NCBI GenBank assembly: GCA_947631075.1
Contig: CANRJU010000062.1
Location: 1-11,669 of the forward strand
Source: an uncultured Lachnospiraceae bacterium
GTDB taxonomy: Bacteria > Bacillota > Clostridia > Lachnospirales > Lachnospiraceae
Direction: 5' to 3'
Length of the DNA: 11,669 nt
Notes under the pieces: model-generated
What the model saw: the letters and a program-made list of their open reading frames with translations, nothing else
Database searches by the model: none
What the model was told of the DNA's origin: nothing
Position numbers and translations under genes: made by a program
Shown: positions 1 through 5,703 of the stretch, in pieces
How positions within the stretch are numbered: the first letter of the stretch is position 1
Layout of the letters: every line of letters begins with the position of its first letter

Positions 1-365
1 CCGTCCTCATCTATGAAGTGATAGGGGACGGTTCCGTCCGGCGTCAAAAGCTGTCCCTCATTATCGGAATGGCTGCCCTTTATGGCATATCCGGTAAAAA
101 TCAGCGGCTGTGCGGTAACATGATCCACATCCCGAAGCGCCGAAACAGTTTCCGACAGGTTTTCAGGCTGCCCGCTCACCCAAACGGTGAAATTCCCGAA
201 TCCAAGCCGCTCCATTTCTTCACGCACTGACTTCGTTCCGCTCATGTAAACGGTCAGAGCCGAAAAGAGGCAGAGAGAAAGCATAAAAACCAGCAAAAAA
301 ATACCAATCAGAGTGGATTTTTGCCTTTTTATGACCGAGCGGAGCAGCAGCTTGTATTTTCCCAT
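1..365 (-). CDS. FtsX-like ABC transporter permease, N-terminal part, cut by the window edge
   Basis: The first 121 codons are visible and the gene runs off the left edge. The protein opens with a short basic stretch (MGKYKLLLRSVIKRQKS), then one strong hydrophobic helix (about residues 18-40), then a soluble extracytoplasmic region. That is the usual start of FtsX/MacB-type permeases, which work with a LolD/MacB-like ATPase. The ATG sits one base after the stop of the ATPase gene, so the two are almost certainly co-transcribed and translationally coupled; the only ribosome site is a weak GGGTGG inside the end of the ATPase gene. The substrate cannot be told from this part. The pairing with the ATPase is strong evidence; the permease family rests on the topology of the N-terminus. 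Confidence 0.75.
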   Translation of the reverse strand, partial: MGKYKLLLRSVIKRQKSTLIGIFLLVFMLSLCLFSALTVYMSGTKSVREEMERLGFGNFTVWVSGQPENLSETVSALRDVDHVTAQPLIFTGYAIKGSHSDNEGQLLTPDGTVPYHFIDED

Positions 366-366
366 A

Positions 367-1149
367 CTACCACCCATGCCTTTCCAGCCAGTCAGCGAGC
401 AGTTCTTCCCGTCCGGCGTCCTTTCCGCTGTAATACGATAGGGAAAGCTCTCCGGTTATCCTGCCGTCGTCCAGATAAAGGACGCGGTTCCCGCGCAGCG
501 CGGACTCTCTATCGTGCGTTACGAGCAAAACCGTTTGCCCGTTTTCGTTCAGCATCGTGAGCAGATTCAGAACCTCTGTGGAATTGGCGCGGTTTAAGGC
601 TCCGGTCGGCTCATCGGCAAAAATCACGGCTGGACGGTTGATGACCGCCCTCGCTACCGCAGTCCGCTGAGCCTCACCTCCGGACACTTCTGATGGGAGA
701 TGAGCTTCTACCTTTTCAAGATTCATTTTCCGGATAAGCTCCGTTGTTCTGGATTTACATTCCTTTTCGGAAAGGCCTCCAATCAGGCCTGCCATTTTGA
801 TGTTTTCCGATACGGTGAGATTTCCGATCAGATGTGTGCGCTGAAAAACAAAGCCGAACTGAGAAGCCCTCAGATGGGTAAGTTCTTTTTCTGCTGCCCC
901 GCTTATCTTGGTTTCCTGATAAAATATCTCGCCACTGCTCGGTTTGTCCATCCCGCTGAGCAGATAGAGCAGCGTCGATTTGCCAGAGCCGGATGAACCC
1001 ATAACAACTGTAAAATCGCTCTCGTTTATCTCCACATCAATACCATGCAGCACTTCGGCATCCCCGAATTTCTTTATGATGTTTTTGCCGCATAAAAAAC
1101 GTGTGCTCATTTCGACTTGTTCATCCCTTTCTCCGTATTTTTCAGTCAC
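367..1149 (-). CDS. ABC transporter ATP-binding protein, LolD/MacB-like
   Basis: This 260-residue protein is a complete nucleotide-binding domain that powers the permease encoded just downstream. Walker A is GSSGSGKST (51-59), the Q-loop is at Gln103, the signature is VSGGEAQR (155-162), Walker B ends in DEPTGALN (from Asp179), and the switch His212 lies in VTHD. The phrases DEPTGALN and VTHD are typical of the LolD/MacB/FtsE class, which drives efflux or extraction rather than uptake. The longest reading starts at a GTG overlapping the upstream stop codon (GTGA, 4 bp), which suggests coupling. An ATG at 1110 (MSTRF...) would give 247 residues with a distant GGAG and is a real alternative. 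The C-terminal tail after residue 230 is slightly longer than usual. Confidence 0.9.
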   Translation of the reverse strand: MTEKYGERDEQVEMSTRFLCGKNIIKKFGDAEVLHGIDVEINESDFTVVMGSSGSGKSTLLYLLSGMDKPSSGEIFYQETKISGAAEKELTHLRASQFGFVFQRTHLIGNLTVSENIKMAGLIGGLSEKECKSRTTELIRKMNLEKVEAHLPSEVSGGEAQRTAVARAVINRPAVIFADEPTGALNRANSTEVLNLLTMLNENGQTVLLVTHDRESALRGNRVLYLDDGRITGELSLSYYSGKDAGREELLADWLERHGW

Positions 1150-1160
1150 ATATTTTCAAT
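1141..1160. repeat. 20-bp exact repeat, left copy (end of the 71-aa gene)
   Basis: These 20 bases are identical to 4570-4589. Here they encode the last codons and stop of the 71-aa protein. At the other site no such gene is present, so the match is a fossil of a second copy of this gene's 3' end. Confidence 0.85.
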
Positions 1161-1361
1161 TCTTGCCATCAGGTAATCCAGACAGAATAGCCTTTGCCGA
1201 TCTTCTGTAAGCGCTTGTTTTTTGATTCCGCAAAATCGCCGCAGCAGCCTTTCCTTACCGCTTTCATCATTTGTATCACAGCAGTGCCGATAGAGTACAA
1301 GCATTTCGTCTGTCACGCCGACTTCTTTTAATTTTTGTATCACTTCCAGTCTATTTTCCAT
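1146..1361 (-). CDS. Small helical protein of 71 aa, first gene of the ABC unit
   Basis: I do not recognise a named family. The protein looks all-helical: an N-terminal helix (VIQKLKEVGVTDEML), an acidic middle, then a long helix ending QRLFCLDYLMARIENM. The pattern LL-x-hydrophobic/basic-L...Q..L-CL-x-x-L resembles the C-terminal dimerisation helix of MerR-type regulators without their DNA-binding head; that likeness is inference. It resembles the 74-aa protein at 1683-1907 (shared T.E, SG, LL, Q..L.CL..L). GGAG lies 8 nt before the ATG. Its stop overlaps the GTG of the ABC ATPase, and a good promoter lies at 1416-1444, so it heads the transporter operon and might be a regulator or accessory subunit of it. 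Confidence 0.7.
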   Translation of the reverse strand: MENRLEVIQKLKEVGVTDEMLVLYRHCCDTNDESGKERLLRRFCGIKKQALTEDRQRLFCLDYLMARIENM

Positions 1362-1415
1362 ACTGCTTCTCCTTTACTGCCTGTATTGGATGCAAATACA
1401 TTCTTTACATTTATT

Positions 1416-1444
1416 ATTCTATACCGCCTCTTGACATATAGCAA
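1416..1444 (-). promoter_or_regulatory. Sigma-A promoter for the 71-aa/ABC operon
   Basis: Reading leftwards, TTGCTA (1439-1444) and TAGAAT (1416-1421) are separated by 17 bases. Transcription would begin near 1409, about 50 bases before the ATG of the 71-aa gene. The same arrangement is conserved in the second copy at 4621-4649, which supports function. Confidence 0.6.
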
Positions 1445-1459
1445 ATATTTATATAGAAT
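1431..1459 (+). promoter_or_regulatory. Orphan rightward sigma-A promoter (former LysR promoter)
   Basis: TTGACA (1431-1436), 17 bases, then TAGAAT (1454-1459): a near-consensus promoter, better at the -35 than its intact twin at 4636-4664. No gene now follows. The SD remnant runs directly into the reverse strand of the LysE remnant, so any transcript would be antisense to 1485-1679 and perhaps to the 74-aa gene. Confidence 0.6.
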
Positions 1460-1484
1460 GTGTTTGCATAGTATTTAGGAATGA

Positions 1485-1679
1485 TTATAAGTGGAAGGAT
1501 TTCTCAAAAGCAGCAACGCATGAATAGAGCAGATCGGCAGCAGAGGAACCAAGACCTGTCAACAGCCCGGCAAGGAAGCCTCTATCCAGTGTTCTCTGTA
1601 TGGTAAGCACGCCGATTGCTCCAGCGGGAACCCCAAATACAAGACCGATCAGCATTCCACGGAGAAAAAACAGTGACAT
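1485..1679 (-). pseudogene. Truncated LysE/RhtB-family exporter, N-terminal remnant
   Basis: The first 58 residues (FFLRGMLIGLVFGVPAGAIGVL... GLGSSAADLLYSCVAAF) match the start of LysE-family amino-acid exporters: a first membrane helix with a PxGAIGVL motif, an R-T-L-x-x-G loop, then a G-x-G-x-x-x-A-D-x-x-Y helix. The family is normally about 200 residues with six helices. Here homology stops at 1506 and six unrelated codons lead to TAA. The break coincides with the edge of the duplicated promoter repeat, so the truncation and the loss of a LysR gene are one event. GAGGGG lies 7 nt before the ATG, inside the end of the 74-aa gene, so it was once translated in an operon with it. It is unlikely to transport anything. 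Confidence 0.8.
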
Positions 1680-1682
1680 ACT

Positions 1683-1907
1683 CTATCCCCTCACAGTCGT
1701 AAGCAGACCTTCCAAACATTCAAGCTCCGCCTGTTTTTTATGAATGCTTTGGAGCAACACTTTTCTTTGTTTTGAAAGCAGTCTCATACTTTCTGGTTTA
1801 TTTCCGCTTTGCCATATCGGAATAAATGCGTCGATTTCCTCTTTTGTGTAACCGGCATCTTTCATATTCTGTTTAACTTCTTCGATTGTCTGATTGTTTC
1901 CAAACAT
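1683..1907 (-). CDS. Small helical protein of 74 aa, MerR-tail-like
   Basis: No named family recognised. The ATG at 1907 is preferred over an upstream TTG at 1919 because GAGGTG lies 4-5 nt before it. The protein reads as two helices, TIEEVKQNMKDAGYTKEEIDAF and a long basic/amphipathic one with RLLSKQRKVLLQSIHKKQ followed by CLEGLL. The second looks like the C-terminal coiled helix of MerR-family regulators, but there is no winged-helix domain. It is related to the 71-aa protein at 1146-1361. The next gene, the LysE remnant, starts 3 bases after its stop, so it may be a companion of that exporter, now left behind. Function unknown. Confidence 0.7.
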   Translation of the reverse strand: MFGNNQTIEEVKQNMKDAGYTKEEIDAFIPIWQSGNKPESMRLLSKQRKVLLQSIHKKQAELECLEGLLTTVRG

Positions 1908-1915
1908 TCTGCACC

Positions 1916-2364
1916 TCAATTTATAATCAATGTTTTTTTCCCTGTATTGCTGTCCGGTCTGATCTGATCCGAAAACCTCTGCTCTGCCCGGACGCCTTGT
2001 ATGCCGTCATGAACCGCCATAGCGCCTCCATACCTTCCGTCCGTGGCTGCAATATAGAGAATACGCGGTCTGCTGGCAAACAGTTTCAGCATAGAGCGAA
2101 AAGAGAGATCCCATAAAGCGCCTCTTATCACACCTAATACCACCTGTTTCCACGCCTGTTCATCATAAACAAAATACTTTGGCATCCCGGTGCTTCCGGA
2201 AGAATGGACAACATGATATTTTCCAAGATAACGCTCCGCACTGTCTGCCGATCTTTCCCCAAAGTCATGCAGCCCTCTTTGCTTTACATTCGGATCTGCT
2301 CTTTTGATTTTCTTGTCGTCTTTTTTTTGCAATATAGCTGCCACAGCAGTCCCGCATAGTTCAT
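1916..2364 (-). pseudogene. Decayed adenylate-forming enzyme (PaaK / coenzyme F390 synthetase-like)
   Basis: A good start exists: GGAGG (2370-2374), 5 nt, ATG at 2364, giving MNYAGLLWQLYCKKK and so on for 26 codons before TAA at 2284-2286. In another frame, without its own start, the sequence resumes as YLGKYHVVHSSGSTGMPKYF and continues through WKQVVLGVIRGALWDLS to TDGRYGGAMAVHDGIQG. SSGSTGMPK is the ATP-binding P-loop of adenylate-forming enzymes of the phenylacetate-CoA ligase/F390 synthetase group. The section that should join start and P-loop is missing and out of frame. Homology fades around 1973 and a stop follows at 1916, so about three quarters of the usual 400-plus residues are gone. 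It lies 38 bases after the amide hydrolase gene on the same strand. Confidence 0.8.
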
Positions 2365-2402
2365 ATTTACCTCCATTTGCGCACACCTTTTGCGCATAAC
2401 TG

Positions 2403-3533
2403 CTATTTTTCAATCTTAAAAGCATAGGCATTTTCATAATCTTCTCTGTGGTAATACGTCGCCGTATGTTCAGATTGATTGAAAATAACACTCCATTCCG
2501 TGGATTCAAATTCATCAAAATTGTCTTTGCTCACCCTGTCCAATACATCCTTTACCTCTGCCACGCTCATACTTGCATGTTCTGTAACAGCGGCATCTAA
2601 AATATCAAATCTTTCATGGGACTGCGATGTTCCAATGCCCTGTTTTTCTCCATTCGCAAGATAGAAATTTGTTAAGACAGGCGTATCCGTAACAACCATT
2701 TCATTGTCGACATATTCAACCGCCACACTTTTTCCCGATGCGTCGGCAATAGCAAAATGTATCATATAATTCATGGAAGCATGGAGGTCATACTGTTTCA
2801 AAAGTTCGATTGCTTCTTCCGTGGTCGCTGCTTGATCAAGCATCAGGCGGATTGCCGTTGTTGTCGTAATATCTGTCTTTTCCGTATCCTGCTGAATATC
2901 AGCATTATCCTGAATCATATTGACAGATACGCAAAGTCCCTTTTCATTCATCCCGTCTAACGGAGCATACAAAGCCGCAATCGTCAGAATTTCATCGCTT
3001 AACATGGATGAGGCAAGGCCGGCTCCTTGCCGAATGAAACCGAGATTTACGGTAGAAATAGAAGCATACCCATCTTTCGGATAAGAAGCCGTAATCAGCG
3101 CATCGCAATTCTGCCAGTCAAAGTTTCTCCCGAATAAATATCCGCCGTCTGTATTTTGAATGGAAATCGTACTGCACCCAAAGCCTTCAGCCTGCATCTG
3201 AATATCTGCGCTTTCACTAATCAACGATTGGCTGATAAACCGAAATACATCTTGGTCTGTGTCCGCACCCCCTTGTTCCAAAAAGCGGTCAAACGCATAA
3301 TCCCCATCAAATCTCACGGCAGAAAGACCGGATTCACATTCCATAATTTCTGATGATAAAGTAATAAAACCATTTTCATCCTGATTGTTTTGAACATCGG
3401 ACAGCCGACTGTCTTTGTTTTCTGCCTCTATTAAACCGGCATTATGACCGCAAGCAGTCAAAATACTAAATACGCAAACTGTCAGAGCTGCTATCAATCC
3501 ACACAAGATAAGTCGCCTGAGAGGAAACGACAT
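2403..3533 (-). CDS. Lipoprotein with linear amide C-N hydrolase (choloylglycine/C45-type Ntn) domain
   Basis: From the ATG at 3533 the protein has 376 residues. It begins with a lipoprotein signal (basic MSFPLRR, hydrophobic core, lipobox LTAC with Cys28) followed by a polar linker, so it should be anchored outside the membrane. The catalytic domain has GFGCSTISI with candidate nucleophile Cys120, FGRNFDW shortly after, GMNEKGLCVSVN, HFAIADASGKSVAVEY and SHERFDIL, the order seen in linear amide hydrolases (penicillin V acylase, bile salt hydrolase, acyltransferase C45). The substrate is an amide but cannot be named. GAGG lies 4 nt before this ATG. A rival ATG at 3608 has a stronger GGAGG and overlaps the DUF3737 stop (TGATG); it would add a 25-residue basic extension. 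The 5' part overlaps an aminotransferase remnant in another frame. Confidence 0.85.
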   Translation of the reverse strand: MSFPLRRLILCGLIAALTVCVFSILTACGHNAGLIEAENKDSRLSDVQNNQDENGFITLSSEIMECESGLSAVRFDGDYAFDRFLEQGGADTDQDVFRFISQSLISESADIQMQAEGFGCSTISIQNTDGGYLFGRNFDWQNCDALITASYPKDGYASISTVNLGFIRQGAGLASSMLSDEILTIAALYAPLDGMNEKGLCVSVNMIQDNADIQQDTEKTDITTTTAIRLMLDQAATTEEAIELLKQYDLHASMNYMIHFAIADASGKSVAVEYVDNEMVVTDTPVLTNFYLANGEKQGIGTSQSHERFDILDAAVTEHASMSVAEVKDVLDRVSKDNFDEFESTEWSVIFNQSEHTATYYHREDYENAYAFKIEK

Positions 3534-3615
3534 ATAGCCTCGGATTACTTTTTTGAATATAGTCGGCTGTGATTTCCTCATTCTGAAACAAATATGCGCG
3601 AAGTTCATCACACGC
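3466..3615 (-). pseudogene. MalY/PatB-type aminotransferase remnant, out of frame inside the lipoprotein 5' end
   Basis: About 40 codons (3612-3493) read DELRAYLFQNEEITADYI then PRLYVVSSQATYLVWID. This matches the C-terminal lobe of MalY/PatB PLP-dependent C-S lyases, where a helix of the form ELxxYLxxN...ADYI leads into a G/QATYLxWxD strand. There is no start codon, no PLP lysine domain and no proper C-terminus; a stop comes at 3466. Upstream it abuts the end of the DUF3737 gene. Downstream the same bases, shifted in frame, encode the signal peptide of the amide hydrolase lipoprotein. It is a fossil of a gene that once stood between the two. Confidence 0.7.
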
Positions 3616-4486
3616 ACCTCCGGACAGGCATCGGTTTCGCCTGCCTGCAGACCACATTGGTTTTCGCCGGATCGACCTTATCCCGTTCAATAGTCAGCTC
3701 GTCTATATAGTCCGCTCGAATAGTTCCTCCCGACGGATTCAGTACGCTGTCGATTTTACCGGTTATATCCGCATCGACAGTGGAATATTCAAAGGCAAGC
3801 GTTGTGTTTAAGAGCTTGCAATTTTTCATCACAAGGTTATTAATGTAGCACATCCCCTGCAGGCTTTCGACAGTGCAGTTGATGAGCGTCAGTTTTTTCG
3901 CGTTCCACCCCAGATACTCTCCAGAAATAAAAGAATCATAGACCGTTACATTCTCACTGTTCCAAAAAGCATCTTTAGAAAGCAGGCGCGAGCTGCGTAT
4001 TTCCACATTTTTTGCCCCGTCAAAGGAATAATTTCCATACAGCGTAAGATCGGAAACCTTCATATTACTGCTGTTCATGGCAAAATAGTCCCCTTTTGCC
4101 ATAACCTGCTCCAGAGTTACCCTGTCACAGCTCCACAGAGTTTCCGCGGCATTGGAGAATGATACATTCTTAAGTGTCACATCCTCGCATCGACGGAAAT
4201 TTTTCGGAGCTTCTATGGCGCTGTCCTCCACGCATATACGTTTTGTGTACCAGACGCCGGCTCTCCCCATCTCAAACCATGTGCAGTTTTTTACCACTAT
4301 ATCCTTGCAGTACCACAGCGGATACTTCCACTTGAACATACTGCCCGACAGCTCGATGTCATGGCTTTCCTTTAATGGCGATTCGCCGTCATCAAAAATC
4401 GTATCTTTTATGCGCAGATACCCGCTGCCAAATAATGCGCGTTCCCCTGTTAAAAATTCCTGACAGATTTCTTTTTTAATCCTCAT
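3608..4486 (-). CDS. DUF3737 family protein, right-handed beta-helix repeat protein
   Basis: This 292-residue protein starts at an ATG with GGAGGG 7 nt upstream. The opening (EFLTGERALFGS), the DGESPLKES block and the chain of short repeats of the kind NVTVYDSFISGEYLGWNAKKL, each ending in a D/N-x-x-hydrophobic turn, are those of the DUF3737 family, a pectate-lyase-like beta-helix fold common in Firmicutes. There is no signal peptide, so it is probably cytoplasmic. No reaction is established for the family. The length is normal. The last few residues (PVRRCV) look acquired, because the adjoining bases belong to the aminotransferase remnant. Its stop overlaps a possible upstream start of the lipoprotein gene (TGATG). 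It is divergent from the LysR gene, which probably regulates it. Confidence 0.88.
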   Translation of the reverse strand: MRIKKEICQEFLTGERALFGSGYLRIKDTIFDDGESPLKESHDIELSGSMFKWKYPLWYCKDIVVKNCTWFEMGRAGVWYTKRICVEDSAIEAPKNFRRCEDVTLKNVSFSNAAETLWSCDRVTLEQVMAKGDYFAMNSSNMKVSDLTLYGNYSFDGAKNVEIRSSRLLSKDAFWNSENVTVYDSFISGEYLGWNAKKLTLINCTVESLQGMCYINNLVMKNCKLLNTTLAFEYSTVDADITGKIDSVLNPSGGTIRADYIDELTIERDKVDPAKTNVVCRQAKPMPVRRCV

Positions 4487-4527
4487 GCTTGTTCCCTCCG
4501 TTTATATTGTTATTGTTATTTCTCCAA

Positions 4528-4538
4528 TCCACAGTGGA
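4528..4538. promoter_or_regulatory. Perfect 11-bp dyad in the DUF3737 leader
   Basis: TCCAC-A-GTGGA is a short inverted repeat between the leftward promoter and the DUF3737 start. It is absent from the left promoter copy. It may be an operator or may be chance at this length. Confidence 0.25.
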
Positions 4539-4569
4539 ATTTCTCAATGAGCAGTTTTTAATCGTTCCT

Positions 4570-4589
4570 TTCAGTCACATATTTTCAAT
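4570..4589. repeat. 20-bp exact repeat, right copy (fossil end of a 71-aa-type gene)
   Basis: These bases equal 1141-1160 and still spell, leftwards, the last codons and TGA of the 71-aa protein. The promoter repeat follows at once at 4590. Compared with the left locus, 224 bases (1161-1384) are missing here, which removes nearly the whole small gene. Confidence 0.8.
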
Positions 4590-4620
4590 ATTAGATGCAA
4601 ATACATCCTTACCATTTATT

Positions 4621-4649
4621 ATTCTATACCGCCTCTTGACGGATAGCAA
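4621..4649 (-). promoter_or_regulatory. Sigma-A promoter for the DUF3737 unit
   Basis: On the minus strand, TTGCTA (4644-4649), 17 bases, TAGAAT (4621-4626). Its -35 lies 2 bases from the -35 of the LysR promoter, so a regulator bound between them would affect both. It leaves an untranslated leader of roughly 130 bases before DUF3737, into which the fossil gene end falls. Confidence 0.55.
4624..4646. promoter_or_regulatory. Candidate LysR operator dyad between the facing promoters
   Basis: CTATaCCG, 8 bases, CGGATAG forms an interrupted dyad covering both -35 boxes. In the left copy the right arm has mutated to CATATAG, so the dyad is weaker there, where no LysR gene remains. A second small dyad, GATG-N6-CATC, lies at 4594-4607. 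Placement fits autoregulation by a LysR-type protein; the binding itself is inferred. Confidence 0.4.
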
Positions 4650-4664
4650 ATATTTATGTAGAAT
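4636..4664 (+). promoter_or_regulatory. Sigma-A promoter for the LysR gene
   Basis: TTGACG (4636-4641), a 17-base spacer and TAGAAT (4659-4664) place the start of transcription near 4671, giving a leader of about 40 bases that ends in GGAGGG before the ATG. Confidence 0.65.
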
Positions 4665-4710
4665 GTACTTGCATAGTTTTTAGGAATGATTATGAACGGA
4701 GGGATTTCTC

Positions 4711-5595
4711 ATGATTGAAACACGCCTGTTACAATATTTTCTTGCCATTGCAGAGGAACAGAGCATTACCCGCGCCGCAGAGTATCTCCATATCACGCAG
4801 CCGACGCTTTCCAAGCAAATGATGGATCTGGAGAACACCTTGGGAACGCAGCTTCTGATTCGCGGAAAAAAGAAAGTGACGCTGACGGAAGAAGGGGCTT
4901 ACCTTCGCTCCCGTGCGCAGGAAATCATGTCGCTGATGGAAAAGACCGAATCAGCTTTTCGGGAAAACGAACAGACGATTTCAGGCGATGTTTTTATTGG
5001 CTGTGGAGAGCATCGAAGCACCTACCGGATCATGCAGTTGATTCGGGAGATTCAAATGGAATATCCTGAAATCAAGTTCCATTTTTTCAGCTCTAACGCC
5101 GATGCGATCACCGAACGGCTGGATAAGGGCCTGCTTGACATGGGCTTTTTATTGGAGCCCGAAATCAATCCGCACTATGATTATATGAAACTCCCGTTTT
5201 ATGAAACATGGGGCATCCTTGCAAGAAAGGATTCCGAATTTGCCGGACGCAAATCTATAACCTTCAAGGAACTGTCCGGATATCCGCTTGTCATGCCAAG
5301 TCAATCCTCAAACAGCAATAAGATTACGACATATTTTTCAGATGAGCTGGTAACGCCGCAGATCGCAGCAACCTACAATCTGATTTATAACGCGGGTTTA
5401 ATGGTGGAGGCGGGAATCGGGTATGCCCTTTGTATTGACGACCTGATCAACACCGCAGGAGATCATCCTTTGACCTTTATTCCTCTTGAGCCGAAACTGC
5501 AATCCAATGTTATGCTATTTACAAAAAAATATCAGGTTTTCTCAAAAGCGGCAAAACTGTTTCTTGACCGGCTGAAGGAGAGAACTATTGTCTGA
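4711..5595 (+). CDS. LysR-type transcriptional regulator
   Basis: This 294-residue protein is the only intact plus-strand gene. Residues 1-60 form the LysR winged helix-turn-helix (LLQYFLAIAEEQSITRAAEYL, then HITQPTLSKQ, with the wing LLIRGKKKVTLTEEG). A linker helix follows, then a periplasmic-binding-like effector domain from about residue 90 (VFIGCGEHRSTYRIMQLIREI) to the end. Length and architecture are normal. GGAGGG lies 7 nt before the ATG. It is divergent from the DUF3737 unit with overlapping promoters, so it most likely controls that unit and itself. The effector is unknown. A nearly identical 5' flank at 1385-1506 shows that a second such gene once existed nearby. Confidence 0.95.
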   Translation: MIETRLLQYFLAIAEEQSITRAAEYLHITQPTLSKQMMDLENTLGTQLLIRGKKKVTLTEEGAYLRSRAQEIMSLMEKTESAFRENEQTISGDVFIGCGEHRSTYRIMQLIREIQMEYPEIKFHFFSSNADAITERLDKGLLDMGFLLEPEINPHYDYMKLPFYETWGILARKDSEFAGRKSITFKELSGYPLVMPSQSSNSNKITTYFSDELVTPQIAATYNLIYNAGLMVEAGIGYALCIDDLINTAGDHPLTFIPLEPKLQSNVMLFTKKYQVFSKAAKLFLDRLKERTIV

Positions 5596-5703
5596 TCGTT
5601 TTCGAACATTTATATACTTTTTATACATTACATTGAGGACTACTTCACCGTTTGCAACAGTAAATACGGAATAGTGTTCCGTTTCAAGCACAGCTTTGAG
5701 CTG
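5585..5703 (-). other. Gap after LysR with an open but unassigned reading frame
   Basis: Reading leftwards from the toxin stop, the same frame stays open for 38 codons (LKAVLETEHYSVFTVANGEV and on) to a TAG inside the end of LysR. It has no start codon. It could be the tail of a lost gene or a chance open stretch. No terminator hairpin is visible for LysR or for the toxin. Confidence 0.2.

Larger units (their letters stand above)
1385..1506. repeat. Duplicated divergent promoter region, left copy
   Basis: These 122 bases align without gaps to 4590-4711 (offset 3205), with 14 mismatches by my count. The copy holds both facing promoters and a ribosome-binding-site remnant (GGAAGG, against GGAGGG in the right copy). 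Homology ends at ttctca, the A being the first base of the LysR start codon in the right copy. From there the sequence runs into a truncated LysE gene. It is thus the 5' flank of a lost LysR gene. Confidence 0.85.
4590..4711. repeat. Duplicated divergent promoter region, right copy
   Basis: This copy aligns without gaps to 1385-1506 (14 mismatches in 122). It carries facing promoters for DUF3737 and LysR and the GGAGGG ribosome site of LysR. It ends at the first base of the LysR ATG. Confidence 0.85.

Noticed and set aside
2378..2396. TGCGCA-N7-TGCGCA before the adenylating-enzyme remnant as a terminator or operator
   Set aside because: The arms are self-complementary hexamers with no T-tract and precede a dead gene; too little to call.
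1916..2518. A 200-codon open frame covering the end of the hydrolase gene and the adenylating-enzyme fragment
   Set aside because: Its first part is the hydrolase gene read out of frame. Only the part after about 2270 resembles an adenylating enzyme, and the true start (ATG 2364) is in another frame. It is a decayed gene, not a 200-residue protein.
3534..3617. An extended N-terminus for the lipoprotein, starting at 3617 or 3608
   Set aside because: It would place a 25-28 residue segment before a complete lipoprotein signal. ATG 3608 has a strong ribosome site, so it is not excluded, but the DNA there belongs to the aminotransferase remnant and the shorter form has a textbook signal length.
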